In this document: positions 46,164-58,033 of the stretch, piece after piece | Layout of the letters: each line of letters begins with the position of its first letter | How positions within the stretch are numbered: the stretch's first letter is position 1 | NCBI GenBank assembly: GCA_027593125.1 | Contig: JAQCJL010000002.1 | Span: 1-64,000, forward strand | Direction of reading: 5' to 3' | DNA from: Pseudomonadota bacterium | GTDB lineage: Bacteria; Pseudomonadota; Alphaproteobacteria; Puniceispirillales; UBA1172 | DNA: 64,000 bases | Notes under the pieces: generated by a model | Database searches by the model: none | What the model saw: the letters and a program-made list of their open reading frames with translations, nothing else | What the model was told of the DNA's origin: nothing | Translations under genes and position numbers: made by a program

Positions 46164-47048
46164 ATGCGTCTTCAAACATATATTCTGATCGCTCTTGGGT
46201 TACTGGCCTTTATTAGCTACAACACCCTTTACGTCGTTCAGCAGACCCAGCAAGCGATCGTTCTCCAGTTTGGTGAGCCAAAGCGAACTGTCCAAACCCC
46301 AGGCTTGAATTGGAAAATTCCATTCATCCAGAACGTCATTTTTTACGAAAACCGCGTCTTGTCTATGGTCTCACAAGGATCCGAACAGGTTATCTTGTCT
46401 GACCAAAAGCGACTGGAAGTTGATACCTATGCGCGGTATTCCATTGTTGATCCGCTGAAATTCTATCAAACCGTTCGCACCATTCGGATTGCACAAGAGC
46501 GGCTTGAGGCCATGGTGGATTCATCCACTCGCCGAGTTCTAGGTAATCATTCTTTGGTAGATATCTTATCAGAAAAGCGAAATGATATTATTAGCACCAT
46601 CCGCAATGAGGTGAACGCCTCTTCGGAAGCGCTTGGGATTAGCATTTTGGATGTGCGCATCAGGCGCGCGGATTATCCTGATGCCACGTCACAGAACATC
46701 TTTAACCGGATGAAATCTGAACGTGAGCGTGAAGCTAAGGAGTTTCGTGCCACAGGTGAGGAAGAGGCCCAGAAAATTAGGGCAACAGCGAATAAAGAGC
46801 GTACCGTTTTGATTGCTGAAGCTCGCCGATCTGCTGAAATCATTCGGGGTAGTGGGGACAGCAAGTCCATCGCTATTTACGCAGAAGCCTTTGGTGTGGA
46901 TGAAGATTTCTATTCTTTCTATCGCTCAATGCAAGCATACCGAAAATCGTTTAGCGAAAATACTACCTCGATGTTGCTATCACCGGATAGTGAGTTCTTC
47001 CGCTATTTTGGAAGCAAAACCGGTGAGATGCAAAACGAAGCCAAGTAA
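46164..47048 (+). CDS. hflC: HflC, partner of HflK
   Basis: A 294-residue SPFH protein with an N-terminal membrane helix (ILIALGLLAFISYNTLYVV, residues 7-25), then QQTQQAIVLQFGEPKRTVQTPG. The ERLEAMVDSSTRRVLGNHSL and EREREAKEFRATGEEEAQKI coiled-coil regions are HflC features. It lies 26 bases after hflK and has no other paralogue here. A 104-base gap leads to degP. Confidence 0.95.
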   Translation: MRLQTYILIALGLLAFISYNTLYVVQQTQQAIVLQFGEPKRTVQTPGLNWKIPFIQNVIFYENRVLSMVSQGSEQVILSDQKRLEVDTYARYSIVDPLKFYQTVRTIRIAQERLEAMVDSSTRRVLGNHSLVDILSEKRNDIISTIRNEVNASSEALGISILDVRIRRADYPDATSQNIFNRMKSEREREAKEFRATGEEEAQKIRATANKERTVLIAEARRSAEIIRGSGDSKSIAIYAEAFGVDEDFYSFYRSMQAYRKSFSENTTSMLLSPDSEFFRYFGSKTGEMQNEAK

Positions 47049-47152
47049 CGCTTTTTGGATACCTCAATGCCGCAAAGTGGCCTGATAATAGCCATATTAT
47101 CAGGCCATAGTTTGTAAATATTTCAAAATTGAATTTGTAATCGGAGATGACG

Positions 47153-48676
47153 ATGCCCTTTGATGGACAAGCTACCGCAATAACAAAAACAAAAGTTCAG
47201 GTGTTGGAACAGGATCATTCTTGGCAACAGGAACAGACAGAATCCTCACGCTATTTTGGCTTTCATGTGTTACTGGCAGGCGCGCTGTTATTGACGATGA
47301 TGGTTATGCCTGCTTTTGCCAATGATCGGCCACAAAGCTTTGCTGATTTGGCGGAGGCGTTATCCCCTTCAGTGGTAAATATCTCAACCACAACAGTGGT
47401 TGGTAAAGATAATGATGAAGATTTGCAATTTCCTCCCGGATCACCATTTGAAGATTTTTTTGAAGAGTTCCGAGATCGCGATAACCGCCGGACAGCGCAA
47501 GCATTAGGGTCAGGGTTTATTGTATCGGCAGAGGGCTTTGTCGTTACCAATAACCATGTCATTGATGGGGCTGACGCTATTCGTGTCACGCTTTATAATG
47601 ATCGCAGTTTTGATGCCACTCTTATAGGCCGTGATCCTAAAACTGATATTGCCGTTCTTAAAATTGACCCGGGTGAAGAGATTTTAAACCCTGTATCTTT
47701 TGGCGATAGTGATGCCATGCGTGTTGGTGATTGGGTGCTGGCCATAGGCAATCCCTTTGGCTTAGGCGGAAGCGTAACCGCAGGGATAGTTTCTGCGCGT
47801 GGGCGTGATATTGGCAGCGGCCCTTATGATGATTTTATTCAAACTGACGCAGCGATTAATCGCGGCAATTCTGGCGGCCCTCTCTTTAATCTTGATGGCG
47901 AAGTGATCGGCATTAACACAGCGATTTTCTCTCAATCTGGCGGGTCAGTCGGGATTGGTTTTGCCATTGCCTCTAATCTGGCAGAAAATGTTGTTCTACA
48001 GCTTCAGGAATATGGTCAGACCAGACGCGGTTGGCTGGGTGTCTTTATTCAGGAAATCACCCCAGAGATTGCAGAGAACTTTGATCTTGATAATGAAAAT
48101 GGGGCTTTGATCTCATCTGTGCATAGTGGCGGCCCTGCTGAAGAGGCCGGAATTCAAGCAGGTGATGTGGTGATTGCTTTTAATGGTAAACCCATTGAAG
48201 AGATGCGAAGCCTACCGCGTATTGTTGCAGAATCTGCTATTGGTAAACCGCTTGATATCACCATTATGCGTGAAGGCAAAAAGATCAATCTAAAGGTTAC
48301 GCTTGGTGTTCTAGAAGATGCTGAGGAAGCGGGCCTCTTTGCCGGTACGCCCAATGACAGTGATCCAAACGGCCCACTGGAATTAGCAGAACTAGGCATG
48401 ACGCTTGATCATCTCAATCCAGAATTGCGCCAGGAGTTTTCCATTGGTGATGATGTTGAGGGTGTTGTCATTACTGAGGTAAAGCCAAATGCGCCAGCGG
48501 ATGAAAGCGGGATTATGGCTGGGGATGTGATCCGCCGTGTCGGCAAGGTTCAGGTGGAAAATCTGGATGAGGCACGTAAAGCCATTAAGGCAGAAATCGA
48601 TGCAGAAAAAACAAGCATTCTGCTGCTGATTAACCGCCAAGGGCGTGATCGTTTCACTGCGGTGACAATCAAATAG
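47153..48676 (+). CDS. degP: Do-type periplasmic serine protease (DegP/MucD-like)
   Basis: A 507-residue protease-chaperone. Cytoplasmic residues 1-33 precede a hydrophobic segment (35-56) ending MPAFAND, a likely signal cleavage site. The triad is His135 (NNHVID), Asp165 (KTDIAVL) and Ser240 (NRGNSGGPL). Two PDZ domains fill the C-terminus (about 290-380 and 415-500). The long hydrophilic N-terminal lead is unusual. GGAG 6 bases before ATG 47153 favours it over ATG 47147. It clears misfolded envelope proteins, next to FtsH regulators. Confidence 0.94.
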   Translation: MPFDGQATAITKTKVQVLEQDHSWQQEQTESSRYFGFHVLLAGALLLTMMVMPAFANDRPQSFADLAEALSPSVVNISTTTVVGKDNDEDLQFPPGSPFEDFFEEFRDRDNRRTAQALGSGFIVSAEGFVVTNNHVIDGADAIRVTLYNDRSFDATLIGRDPKTDIAVLKIDPGEEILNPVSFGDSDAMRVGDWVLAIGNPFGLGGSVTAGIVSARGRDIGSGPYDDFIQTDAAINRGNSGGPLFNLDGEVIGINTAIFSQSGGSVGIGFAIASNLAENVVLQLQEYGQTRRGWLGVFIQEITPEIAENFDLDNENGALISSVHSGGPAEEAGIQAGDVVIAFNGKPIEEMRSLPRIVAESAIGKPLDITIMREGKKINLKVTLGVLEDAEEAGLFAGTPNDSDPNGPLELAELGMTLDHLNPELRQEFSIGDDVEGVVITEVKPNAPADESGIMAGDVIRRVGKVQVENLDEARKAIKAEIDAEKTSILLLINRQGRDRFTAVTIK

Positions 48677-48713
48677 CCTGATCATGTAAACACCGTTCCA
48701 TGAATGATGGATA

Positions 48714-48750
48714 AGCCGCCGCAGGGATTTCATCTTGCGGCGGTTTTCTT
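48714..48750 (+). terminator. Rho-independent terminator after degP
   Basis: AGCCGCCGCA and TGCGGCGGTT pair as 8 GC-rich base pairs plus a G-T and an A-T, with a 12-base loop, followed by TTTTCTTT. It separates the hflKC-degP operon from miaA. Confidence 0.85.
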
Positions 48751-48798
48751 TGTCGGATCATGGACAAGCCTTAAAACTTCGCGTATCTCGGTTAGACC

Positions 48799-49764
48799 AT
48801 GACTGAAACCGCTTCACATGATTATACCTATGATATGGTCTTTATTGCTGGGCCAACCGCTAGTGGAAAATCAGCGTTGGCACTAAAACTAGCTGAGATG
48901 ACCACCGGTGCTGTGATCAATACGGATTCCATGCAAGTTTATGACGGTATGCCTATCCTCACCGCTGCGCCTGATGCCCAGGATTATCAAACGGTGCCGC
49001 ATTATCTGTTTGAATATGTGGATCCCCAAGAGCGCTATTCACAGGCGCGGTGGCTTGCTGATGCCACAAAGGTGGTAGGCAAATTAAAAGCACGGGGAGA
49101 ATTACCAATTTTTGTTGGTGGCTCAGGGCTTTATTTCAAAGCCGCAGAAAAAGGCATTACGCCGATGCCAGATATTCCCAATGAGGTGCAGCAAAAAGCA
49201 GAAGCCATGCTGGCAACCATGGGGGTAGCAGGGCTTCATGAATATTTGGCGCAGGTTGATCCCGACTTAGCGGATCGATTAGAGCAAGGGGATAGCCAGC
49301 GCGCGATGCGAGGGGTTGAGGTTTGGCTAGCTTCAGAAAAACCAATGAGTATGTGGCAGAAACAGCCTAGGCAAGGTGGCCTAGAGGGAAAGATCTTAAA
49401 AATCTATCTGCGGCCACCAAGGGATGATCTTTATGCCCGAATAGATCATCGCTTTGCTGTGATGATGGAAAAAGGGGCCGAGGCAGAGGTCAGGGCAATG
49501 GTTGAAACACGCCAACTGGATCCCAGCCTGCCAGCGATGAAAGCGCTAGGGGTGGAGACACTATCAGAGGCGATTAGGGGGAAAATCACTAGGGATGAGG
49601 CTATTAGATTAAGCCAACGGGATAGCCGTCGCTACGCAAAGCGGCAATTTACATGGTTTGATCATCAATATGATGCTGATATGGTGGTGACAGATCTAAT
49701 GGATGATCAGATCACTTCTGAGACTGTTTTAGCCATTATGGATCAGCTGAAAAACAAAGATTGA
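48799..49764 (+). CDS. miaA: tRNA dimethylallyltransferase
   Basis: A 321-residue MiaA that adds a dimethylallyl group to A37 of tRNAs reading UNN codons. The P-loop GPTASGKSALALKLAE is at about residues 18-33; NTDSMQVYDGMPILTAAP is the catalytic and substrate strand. GSGLYFKAAEKGI and the later RDSRRYAKRQFTWF tRNA-binding helix are signatures. It stands between the degP terminator and the ilv leader, apparently as a single gene. Confidence 0.95.
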   Translation: MTETASHDYTYDMVFIAGPTASGKSALALKLAEMTTGAVINTDSMQVYDGMPILTAAPDAQDYQTVPHYLFEYVDPQERYSQARWLADATKVVGKLKARGELPIFVGGSGLYFKAAEKGITPMPDIPNEVQQKAEAMLATMGVAGLHEYLAQVDPDLADRLEQGDSQRAMRGVEVWLASEKPMSMWQKQPRQGGLEGKILKIYLRPPRDDLYARIDHRFAVMMEKGAEAEVRAMVETRQLDPSLPAMKALGVETLSEAIRGKITRDEAIRLSQRDSRRYAKRQFTWFDHQYDADMVVTDLMDDQITSETVLAIMDQLKNKD

Positions 49765-49854
49765 GCAATTTTCAAAAAGACTTTGGCCGAAAAACTTGTC
49801 GAAAATTATATTTTCTTCTTGACCTCACTTGCTGAATATGGAAATTATGCCATT

Positions 49855-49950
49855 ATGCTACGCAATGTTGTAGCAGATAAAAAATACAGCATTCATGCAG
49901 GGTACGGATGACTTCTTAAGCAAGAAGTAGCTGTACCCATGACTTTTTTT
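49855..49950 (+). promoter_or_regulatory. Attenuator-like leader of the ilv operon
   Basis: TGCTAC (49856-49861) and GTAGCA (49870-49875) form a first hairpin. Downstream, GGGTAC with GTACCC (49900-49905, 49933-49938) and ACTTCTT with AAGAAGT (49911-49917, 49922-49928) form a longer one, followed by ATGAC and seven Ts. A possible leader peptide (49855-49911, MLRNVVADKKYSIHAGYG) overlaps the first hairpin and stops inside the second. This order of pause hairpin, leader peptide and terminator just before ilvB suggests transcription attenuation. The peptide has only four Leu/Val/Ile codons and no clear ribosome site, so translation control is unproven. Confidence 0.55.
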
Positions 49951-49966
49951 GAGAAAAGGCCGAACC

Positions 49967-51784
49967 ATGACTAAGACAAGCCAGCCTAAAAGCAACGCTA
50001 GCGAAACTGAGAACAGTAACGATCTTACTGTGACTGGTGCAGATGCCGTTCTTCGTGTTCTGGAAGACTTAAACGTTGAGGTGATCTTCGGCTATCCTGG
50101 CGGTGCGGTTCTGCCAATTTATGATGCTTTGTTTAAGCGCAATTCCATACGCCATATTTTGGTTCGCCATGAGCAGGCGGCAGTTCATGCCGCTGAGGGC
50201 TATGCCCGTTCTACTGGAAAAGTAGGGGTGGTTCTGGTGACTTCGGGGCCTGGTGCTACGAATGCCGTGACGGGTCTTACCGATGCGTTGATGGACTCAA
50301 TTCCTATTTTATGTATAACAGGTCAGGTGCCGACGCACTTGATTGGTAATGATGCTTTTCAAGAGGCGGATACGGTTGGTATAACGCGGCCATGTACTAA
50401 GCATAATTATCTCGTCAAGCATGCTGAAAACCTTGTCCCTGTGCTTTATGAAGCTTTTCATGTCGCATCATCTGGTCGCCCGGGGCCAGTGGTTGTTGAT
50501 TTGCCCAAGGATATCCAATTTGCGCCTATTGATATGGGTCAGGTTGAACCAGCCAAATCCAAAGCCGTGGTCCGTTATCGTCCTGTGATGATACCGGATG
50601 CTGACGCTATTAGTCAGGCCGCAGATATGATCGTCTCTGCCAGCCGTCCGATCATCTATGGTGGCGGCGGTATTATTAATTCAGGTGATGAGGCATCGGA
50701 ACATCTTCGTGAACTGGTTGCGTTGACAGGATTTCCAACAACCCTAACCTTAATGGGATTAGGCGTGTTGCCATCTGAAGATAAGCATTTCCTCGGTATG
50801 CTGGGAATGCACGGCACTTATGAAGCCAATATGTCTATGTACCATTGTGATGTGATGCTGAATGTTGGTGCGCGATTTGATGACCGTGTTACTGGTTTAA
50901 CCTCAGGATTTTCACCGAATTCTCAGAAAATTCATATTGATATTGATAAATCCTCTATCAATAAGAATATTCGCGTTGATCTGGGTATTGTTGGTGATGC
51001 TGGCATTGCTTTGAAAATGCTGGTGGATGAAGTCAAAAAACGCAAAGCGGCGATCAAAAAAGATGCTCTGTCCGAATGGTGGAAGAAAATCGAAGAATGG
51101 CGGGCTGTGCGCTGTCTTGATTACAACCAAAAGGGCGACATTATTAAACCGCAATACGCCATTCATCGGTTGTGGCAGAAATGTAAAGGCGATGATGTCT
51201 ATGTTACGACCGAAGTAGGCCAGCATCAGATGTGGGCGGCACAGTATTTTGGCTTTAATGCCCCCAAGCGTTGGATGACTTCAGGTGGCTTAGGCACGAT
51301 GGGTTATGGTCTGCCTGCCGCCATGGGTGTTCAGATTGGTAACCCTGGTAAAACGGTCATTGATATCGCTGGCGAAGCGTCGTTTATGATGAATATGCAA
51401 GAGCTGTCCACCATTGCGCAATATCAGTTGCCAGTTAAGATTTACATCATCAATAACGAATGGATGGGAATGGTTCGGCAATGGCAAGAATTGATCCATG
51501 GTGGCCGCTATTCAGAGAGCTATTCAGCGTCTTTGCCCGATTTTCAAAAACTGGCAGATTGTTTTGGAATGAAGGGTTTAGTGGCTAAAGTCACAGATGA
51601 TCTTGACCCTGTGATTGATGAGATGCTGGGGACTGATGGACCTGTTTTGGTGGATGTCAGAGTGGCAAAAGAAGAAAATTGCTTTCCCATGATCCCATCA
51701 GGGGCAACCCATAATCAAATGCTGCTTGGGCCTAATGATAAGGCAGCTAAACCTGTATCCGAAGAAGGCATGGTGCTGGTCTAG
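49967..51784 (+). CDS. ilvB: Acetolactate synthase, large subunit
   Basis: A 605-residue TPP-dependent enzyme forming acetolactate or acetohydroxybutyrate, the first common step to valine, leucine and isoleucine. GADAVLRVLEDLNVEVIFGYPGGAVLP starts the TPP domain, HEQAAVHAAEGYA carries the catalytic glutamate; FMMNMQELSTIAQY and MGMVRQWQE belong to the C-terminal site. ATG 49967 has AAGG 7 bases upstream. The small subunit and ilvC follow, and the leader hairpin precedes it. Confidence 0.96.
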   Translation: MTKTSQPKSNASETENSNDLTVTGADAVLRVLEDLNVEVIFGYPGGAVLPIYDALFKRNSIRHILVRHEQAAVHAAEGYARSTGKVGVVLVTSGPGATNAVTGLTDALMDSIPILCITGQVPTHLIGNDAFQEADTVGITRPCTKHNYLVKHAENLVPVLYEAFHVASSGRPGPVVVDLPKDIQFAPIDMGQVEPAKSKAVVRYRPVMIPDADAISQAADMIVSASRPIIYGGGGIINSGDEASEHLRELVALTGFPTTLTLMGLGVLPSEDKHFLGMLGMHGTYEANMSMYHCDVMLNVGARFDDRVTGLTSGFSPNSQKIHIDIDKSSINKNIRVDLGIVGDAGIALKMLVDEVKKRKAAIKKDALSEWWKKIEEWRAVRCLDYNQKGDIIKPQYAIHRLWQKCKGDDVYVTTEVGQHQMWAAQYFGFNAPKRWMTSGGLGTMGYGLPAAMGVQIGNPGKTVIDIAGEASFMMNMQELSTIAQYQLPVKIYIINNEWMGMVRQWQELIHGGRYSESYSASLPDFQKLADCFGMKGLVAKVTDDLDPVIDEMLGTDGPVLVDVRVAKEENCFPMIPSGATHNQMLLGPNDKAAKPVSEEGMVLV

Positions 51785-51806
51785 GCCAGCATCAGAGGCA
51801 ACGATA

Positions 51807-52358
51807 ATGTCACAACATTTAAACAGCGACGAAGTTCGTCATACCCTATCTATTCTTGTCGATAACGAGCCAGGGGTTCTGGCACGGGTCATTGGTTTGT
51901 TTTCAGGCCGTGGCTACAATATTGAAAGCCTTACGGTGGCTGGCGTTGATGAGGCGAATAACCTGTCTCGAATTTCTATTGTCACGCGTGGTTCCCCCAT
52001 GGTGATTGAACAGGTCAAAGCCCAGCTGGATCGAATAGTTCCGGTGCATATGGTGCGCGATTTGACCCAGCAAGGATTGCATATCGAAAGAGAGCTAGCA
52101 TTAATCAAAGTGGTCAATAAGGGTGAGTCTCGGATAGAAGCTTTGCGGATAGCCGACACTTTTCGCGCTAATACACTAGACAGCACACTAGAATCTTTTG
52201 TATTTGAGGTTACAGGAAGCAGCTCAAAAATATCAGCATTTGTTGAATTGATGCGGTCTCTTGGTCATGTTGAAGTTTCTCGGACTGGCGTGTCTGCTAT
52301 TTCCAGAGGGCTCAATGTTGATATGCCCATTCGCACGCAAAACGAAACACAAGAATAA
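51807..52358 (+). CDS. ilvH: Acetolactate synthase, small regulatory subunit
   Basis: A 183-residue small subunit with an N-terminal ACT domain (HTLSILVDNEPGVLARVIGLF, about residues 12-32) that binds valine for feedback control, and a second C-terminal domain. SGRGYNIESLTVAGVD and RDLTQQGLHIERELALIKV are conserved. It activates the large subunit. AGAGG precedes ATG 51807; the frame is open farther upstream inside ilvB without meaning. It is 22 bases after ilvB. Confidence 0.95.
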   Translation: MSQHLNSDEVRHTLSILVDNEPGVLARVIGLFSGRGYNIESLTVAGVDEANNLSRISIVTRGSPMVIEQVKAQLDRIVPVHMVRDLTQQGLHIERELALIKVVNKGESRIEALRIADTFRANTLDSTLESFVFEVTGSSSKISAFVELMRSLGHVEVSRTGVSAISRGLNVDMPIRTQNETQE

Positions 52359-52364
52359 GTTTAA

Positions 52365-53399
<1,035 letters not shown>

Positions 53400-53443
53400 T
53401 CTCGCTTCTGGCTGGATTTAGCCACATTTCTGTATTAAAACAT

Positions 53444-54604
<1,161 letters not shown>

Positions 54605-54615
54605 GGGAAATCGCA

Positions 54616-55566
54616 TTGCCCAACATTGCGACGGAGCGAAAGAAAGGACGTCGGTCCGGTGGTCTGCTCACGCATCTGATTATTTTTATTGTCTGCGTGG
54701 TCTTAATGATGGCAGGCAAGGCCGATATTTCGGCGATGAACTCCTTGCGCAGTATGGTGGCAGGATTTTTTACCCCTTTGGCTGAGGCGGTTAGCGTCCC
54801 TTTTCGAGCCCTAGGCATTATGATTGACGGCATTGAAAATGTTGCCCAACTGCGCGAAGAAAACAATACCCTCAAAGAAGAAGTCCAAAACCTCCGCCGC
54901 TGGGAAAACGAAGTGGCGGTGTTGCTAGCTGAAAATCGCCAATTGCGCGCTTTAAGCAAATTTCCTGTGCCTGAAGGTATGAATGCTGTTTCTGCGCGTG
55001 TTATCGCCATTAATGCGGATAGTTTTGCCCATGCTGTCATGATTGATGTTGGGGCAAAAGACGGCATTAACAAAGGGGATACGGTTACGACCATGGATGG
55101 TCTGGTTGGGCTGGTCGTTGAGGTGGGTGAGTTTTACGCCCAAGTTCTGCTGATCACAGATCTTAATGCGATGATCCCTGTTATTCTTTCAGGCACATCA
55201 TGGCCTGCGGTGACCGCAGGGGTTAATGCCAGTCTGCTTGATCTACGATTTGTTCCCGGTCAGGCGGAAATTAAACAAGGTGAGCTTGTTCAGACGTCTG
55301 GGCATGGCGGGTTGATCCCTGCTGGCCTACCTGTTGGCAAAGTGATTCAGATTACAGATCAGCGTATTCGCGTTAAACCGGTTGTGGATTTAGAGCGCCT
55401 TAGTTTTGTTACTGTGCTGAGCTGGCCAAAAGAAAACGATATGCCTAGGGACGATGTGTTTAATCAAAGCTATTCGCCTTTGCCTGATGATACCAATAGC
55501 TTTAGTCTTGAAGGGATAAACGCGTTTGGTCAAAAGGTAGGTGATGCCGCAGAAGAGGAGCAATAG
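54616..55566 (+). CDS. mreC: Rod shape-determining protein MreC
   Basis: A 316-residue bitopic protein. A cytoplasmic basic N-terminus (ATERKKGRRSGG) precedes a membrane helix (LLTHLIIFIVCVVLMMAG, about residues 17-34). A coiled coil (LREENNTLKEEVQNLR) and the periplasmic beta domain follow. It links MreB to the cell-wall enzymes. The start is TTG, supported by AGGGGAAA 6 bases upstream. It is 11 bases after mreB and 2 before mreD. Confidence 0.94.
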   Translation: MPNIATERKKGRRSGGLLTHLIIFIVCVVLMMAGKADISAMNSLRSMVAGFFTPLAEAVSVPFRALGIMIDGIENVAQLREENNTLKEEVQNLRRWENEVAVLLAENRQLRALSKFPVPEGMNAVSARVIAINADSFAHAVMIDVGAKDGINKGDTVTTMDGLVGLVVEVGEFYAQVLLITDLNAMIPVILSGTSWPAVTAGVNASLLDLRFVPGQAEIKQGELVQTSGHGGLIPAGLPVGKVIQITDQRIRVKPVVDLERLSFVTVLSWPKENDMPRDDVFNQSYSPLPDDTNSFSLEGINAFGQKVGDAAEEEQ

Positions 55567-55568
55567 GC

Positions 55569-56093
55569 ATGCCAATTAGCTCTATTGCATCCCCACCTAC
55601 GCTGCAGCATCAATGCGTTAACTTTGCCCTGATGTTTATTGTTGCCTTTGCTGAAATCGCGCTGGCATATTTTCCTTTATTTTTTGGGGTTTCCCCTAAG
55701 CTATTGATTACTATCGTATTTTTAATAGCGATCTACGATGAAGAACAGAATCATTTCATCAACCTTATTGGCGTTGGTTTGATTTATGACATGATGCAAT
55801 CAGCGCCTCTTGGTTATACCTCTGGGGCAATGATTTTGGTTAATCTCTTTGGCATCCTATCGCGGCATCGGCTTAAAAATGTCCAGCAATCTTTGATATG
55901 GCTAGAATACGCAGCGCTTATGGTTACCGTGATGCTCTATACTTGGATTTGCATTGTTTTGATTAATCAGGGCTTTCCTGCAGTCATGCCACTGGTGTTT
56001 CAGTATAGCGTAACGGTTTTGCTGTTTCCAATTATGATTGGAATTTATAAATTAGAATTGTCCTTAATGGAATTGATACGCAGGTTGAAATGA
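55569..56093 (+). CDS. mreD: Rod shape-determining protein MreD
   Basis: A 174-residue hydrophobic inner-membrane protein with about five predicted helices, such as FALMFIVAFAEIALAYFPLF and LLITIVFLIAIY. Its sequence is weakly conserved, as MreD always is, but size, topology and place between mreC and mrdA identify it. It overlaps mrdA by 4 bases (ATGA). Confidence 0.9.
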   Translation: MPISSIASPPTLQHQCVNFALMFIVAFAEIALAYFPLFFGVSPKLLITIVFLIAIYDEEQNHFINLIGVGLIYDMMQSAPLGYTSGAMILVNLFGILSRHRLKNVQQSLIWLEYAALMVTVMLYTWICIVLINQGFPAVMPLVFQYSVTVLLFPIMIGIYKLELSLMELIRRLK

Positions 56094-58033
56094 TCACTCG
56101 TAAGGCAAAGCAGTTTGAGCATACCTTGTCGCGGCGATCCTTATTGCTAGCTGGTGGGCAGGTGGCATTGACTTCTGCCTTGGTAGGACGATTGTTCTAT
56201 TTACAGATCATGGAATCAAGCCGTTATGAGGCATTATCAAATCGGAACCGGTTTGATTATAAAATGTTGCCGCCCTCGCGTGGACGCATTTTTGATAGCA
56301 AAGGCCGTCTTCTTGCTGGAAATGCAGAGGCCTATGCCCTGAATATTGTGCCAAGCTATACAAAAGACCTTTATCAGTCTTTACGCGCCTTATCTGAACT
56401 GATCAAATTAGATCATCTTTACATCGACGAATTAATGGAAAAGGCAGAAAAGCAACCATCTTATCTGCCGCTTATTATTCGTGATGATTTGACCCAGCGT
56501 GAGGTCGCAAGGGTCGTGGTAAGAGGCCCTGAATTACCGGGTGTGAGTTTTGACCGCATTGAAAAGCGCATCTATCCGCAAGGCTTGCTGACAGGGCATT
56601 TGACAGGCTATGTGGGGCGGGTAAGCGAGGATGATATCACCTCTGGCCGTGTATTGCCCAACATGGTGAATATGCAAAATGGCAAATCTGGTGTTGAGCG
56701 TGCCCTTGAGGAAGAACTAAGGGGGCTGCCGGGGCAAGAAAGGGTGTTGGTAAATGCCCTTGGCCGACCAATTAAAAAATCCATAGAAGAAGCGGCAACC
56801 CCTGGCACGGATATCAAACTTACAATTGATATTAATCTGCAATCCTATGCGACCAGTATTCTTCGCAGGGGTCGTAACAAACCAATTTCTTACAGTGATC
56901 CCAAGGTGCAGCGTGCTTTGGCGGCAGACCCTGAACTGGCAAGTGCGGTGTCAGAAACAGAAGGCTTTGTTTTTGAAGACAGCCTTGGGCGTGTTGTGCC
57001 ACCAGAAACAGGATCGATTGTTGTCATAGATATTGAAACAGGGGCACTTAAGACCATTGTTTCAACCCCTACATTTGATCCAAACATTCTGTCCCGCCGG
57101 ATCAGCAACGCGGACTGGGGCACACTGGTTAATCACCCGCGCATTCCCTTATTAGACCGAAGCATTAAAGGGCAATATGCCCCTGGATCAACCTTTAAGA
57201 TGATCGTTGCGCTAGCGGCTTTAGAGGCTGGCATTATCAATGAAAAGACACGCTTCTTTTGCTCAGGTCATAAAGATGTGGGTAATGCCCGGTTTCATTG
57301 CTGGTTCAAATATGGGCATGGCAATGTCAATGTGATTAATGCGCTTGAACAGTCTTGTGATGTGTTTTTCTATGAATTGGCACTGAAAACAGGAATACAG
57401 CGCATCGCCAGTATGGCAAAGATATTCGGGATCGGACTGCCGACAGATGTTTTGATACCGGGGGAAAAACCCGGGCTAATGCCTGATAAAAAATGGAAAG
57501 AACAAAACATTGGTCAGGTTTGGACCCCCGGAGAAACAGTGGTGGCCTCAATCGGTCAGGGTTATGTGTTAACAACCCCCATTCAGTTAGCTGTGATGAT
57601 GGCTCGTCTTGCTAATGGAAAGTTTCAGATCAGCCCACAACTAAAGCAAGGGACGCCAGCCCCTGATGCCCCTGAGATTGGGGTTTCAGAAGCTTCCCTG
57701 TCTATAATCAGGCGTGGTATGGAGGCTGTGCTAGACGGCAAGAAAGGAACCGCACGAAATTATCAGCTGGACCTCGACGGGGTTAAAATGGCTGGCAAAA
57801 CCGGCACCGTTCAGGTTAAACGGATCACCAAAGCTGAACGTGATCGCGGCATTGTAGATAACATGGATAGGCCTTGGAAACTCAGGGATCATGCCCTTTT
57901 TGTTGGTTACGCGCCAATGGATAAGCCAAAATATGCTATCGCTGTTGTTGTAGAGCATGGCGGTTCGGGGTCATCCGCTGCCGCGCCAGTGGCAAGAGAT
58001 ATCATGACCTATTTGTTTGAGCAGAACTTATGA
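56090..58033 (+). CDS. mrdA: Penicillin-binding protein 2
   Basis: A 647-residue class B PBP, the transpeptidase of side-wall elongation. A short cytoplasmic start and a membrane segment (SLLLAGGQVALTSALVGRLF, residues 17-36) precede the dimerisation domain (PPSRGRIFDSKGRLLAGN). Catalytic motifs are STFK (serine after YAPG, near residue 370), the SxN region in EQSCDVFFYEL, and KTGTVQ. It overlaps mreD and rodA by 4 bases each, so translation is coupled. Confidence 0.96.
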   Translation: MITRKAKQFEHTLSRRSLLLAGGQVALTSALVGRLFYLQIMESSRYEALSNRNRFDYKMLPPSRGRIFDSKGRLLAGNAEAYALNIVPSYTKDLYQSLRALSELIKLDHLYIDELMEKAEKQPSYLPLIIRDDLTQREVARVVVRGPELPGVSFDRIEKRIYPQGLLTGHLTGYVGRVSEDDITSGRVLPNMVNMQNGKSGVERALEEELRGLPGQERVLVNALGRPIKKSIEEAATPGTDIKLTIDINLQSYATSILRRGRNKPISYSDPKVQRALAADPELASAVSETEGFVFEDSLGRVVPPETGSIVVIDIETGALKTIVSTPTFDPNILSRRISNADWGTLVNHPRIPLLDRSIKGQYAPGSTFKMIVALAALEAGIINEKTRFFCSGHKDVGNARFHCWFKYGHGNVNVINALEQSCDVFFYELALKTGIQRIASMAKIFGIGLPTDVLIPGEKPGLMPDKKWKEQNIGQVWTPGETVVASIGQGYVLTTPIQLAVMMARLANGKFQISPQLKQGTPAPDAPEIGVSEASLSIIRRGMEAVLDGKKGTARNYQLDLDGVKMAGKTGTVQVKRITKAERDRGIVDNMDRPWKLRDHALFVGYAPMDKPKYAIAVVVEHGGSGSSAAAPVARDIMTYLFEQNL

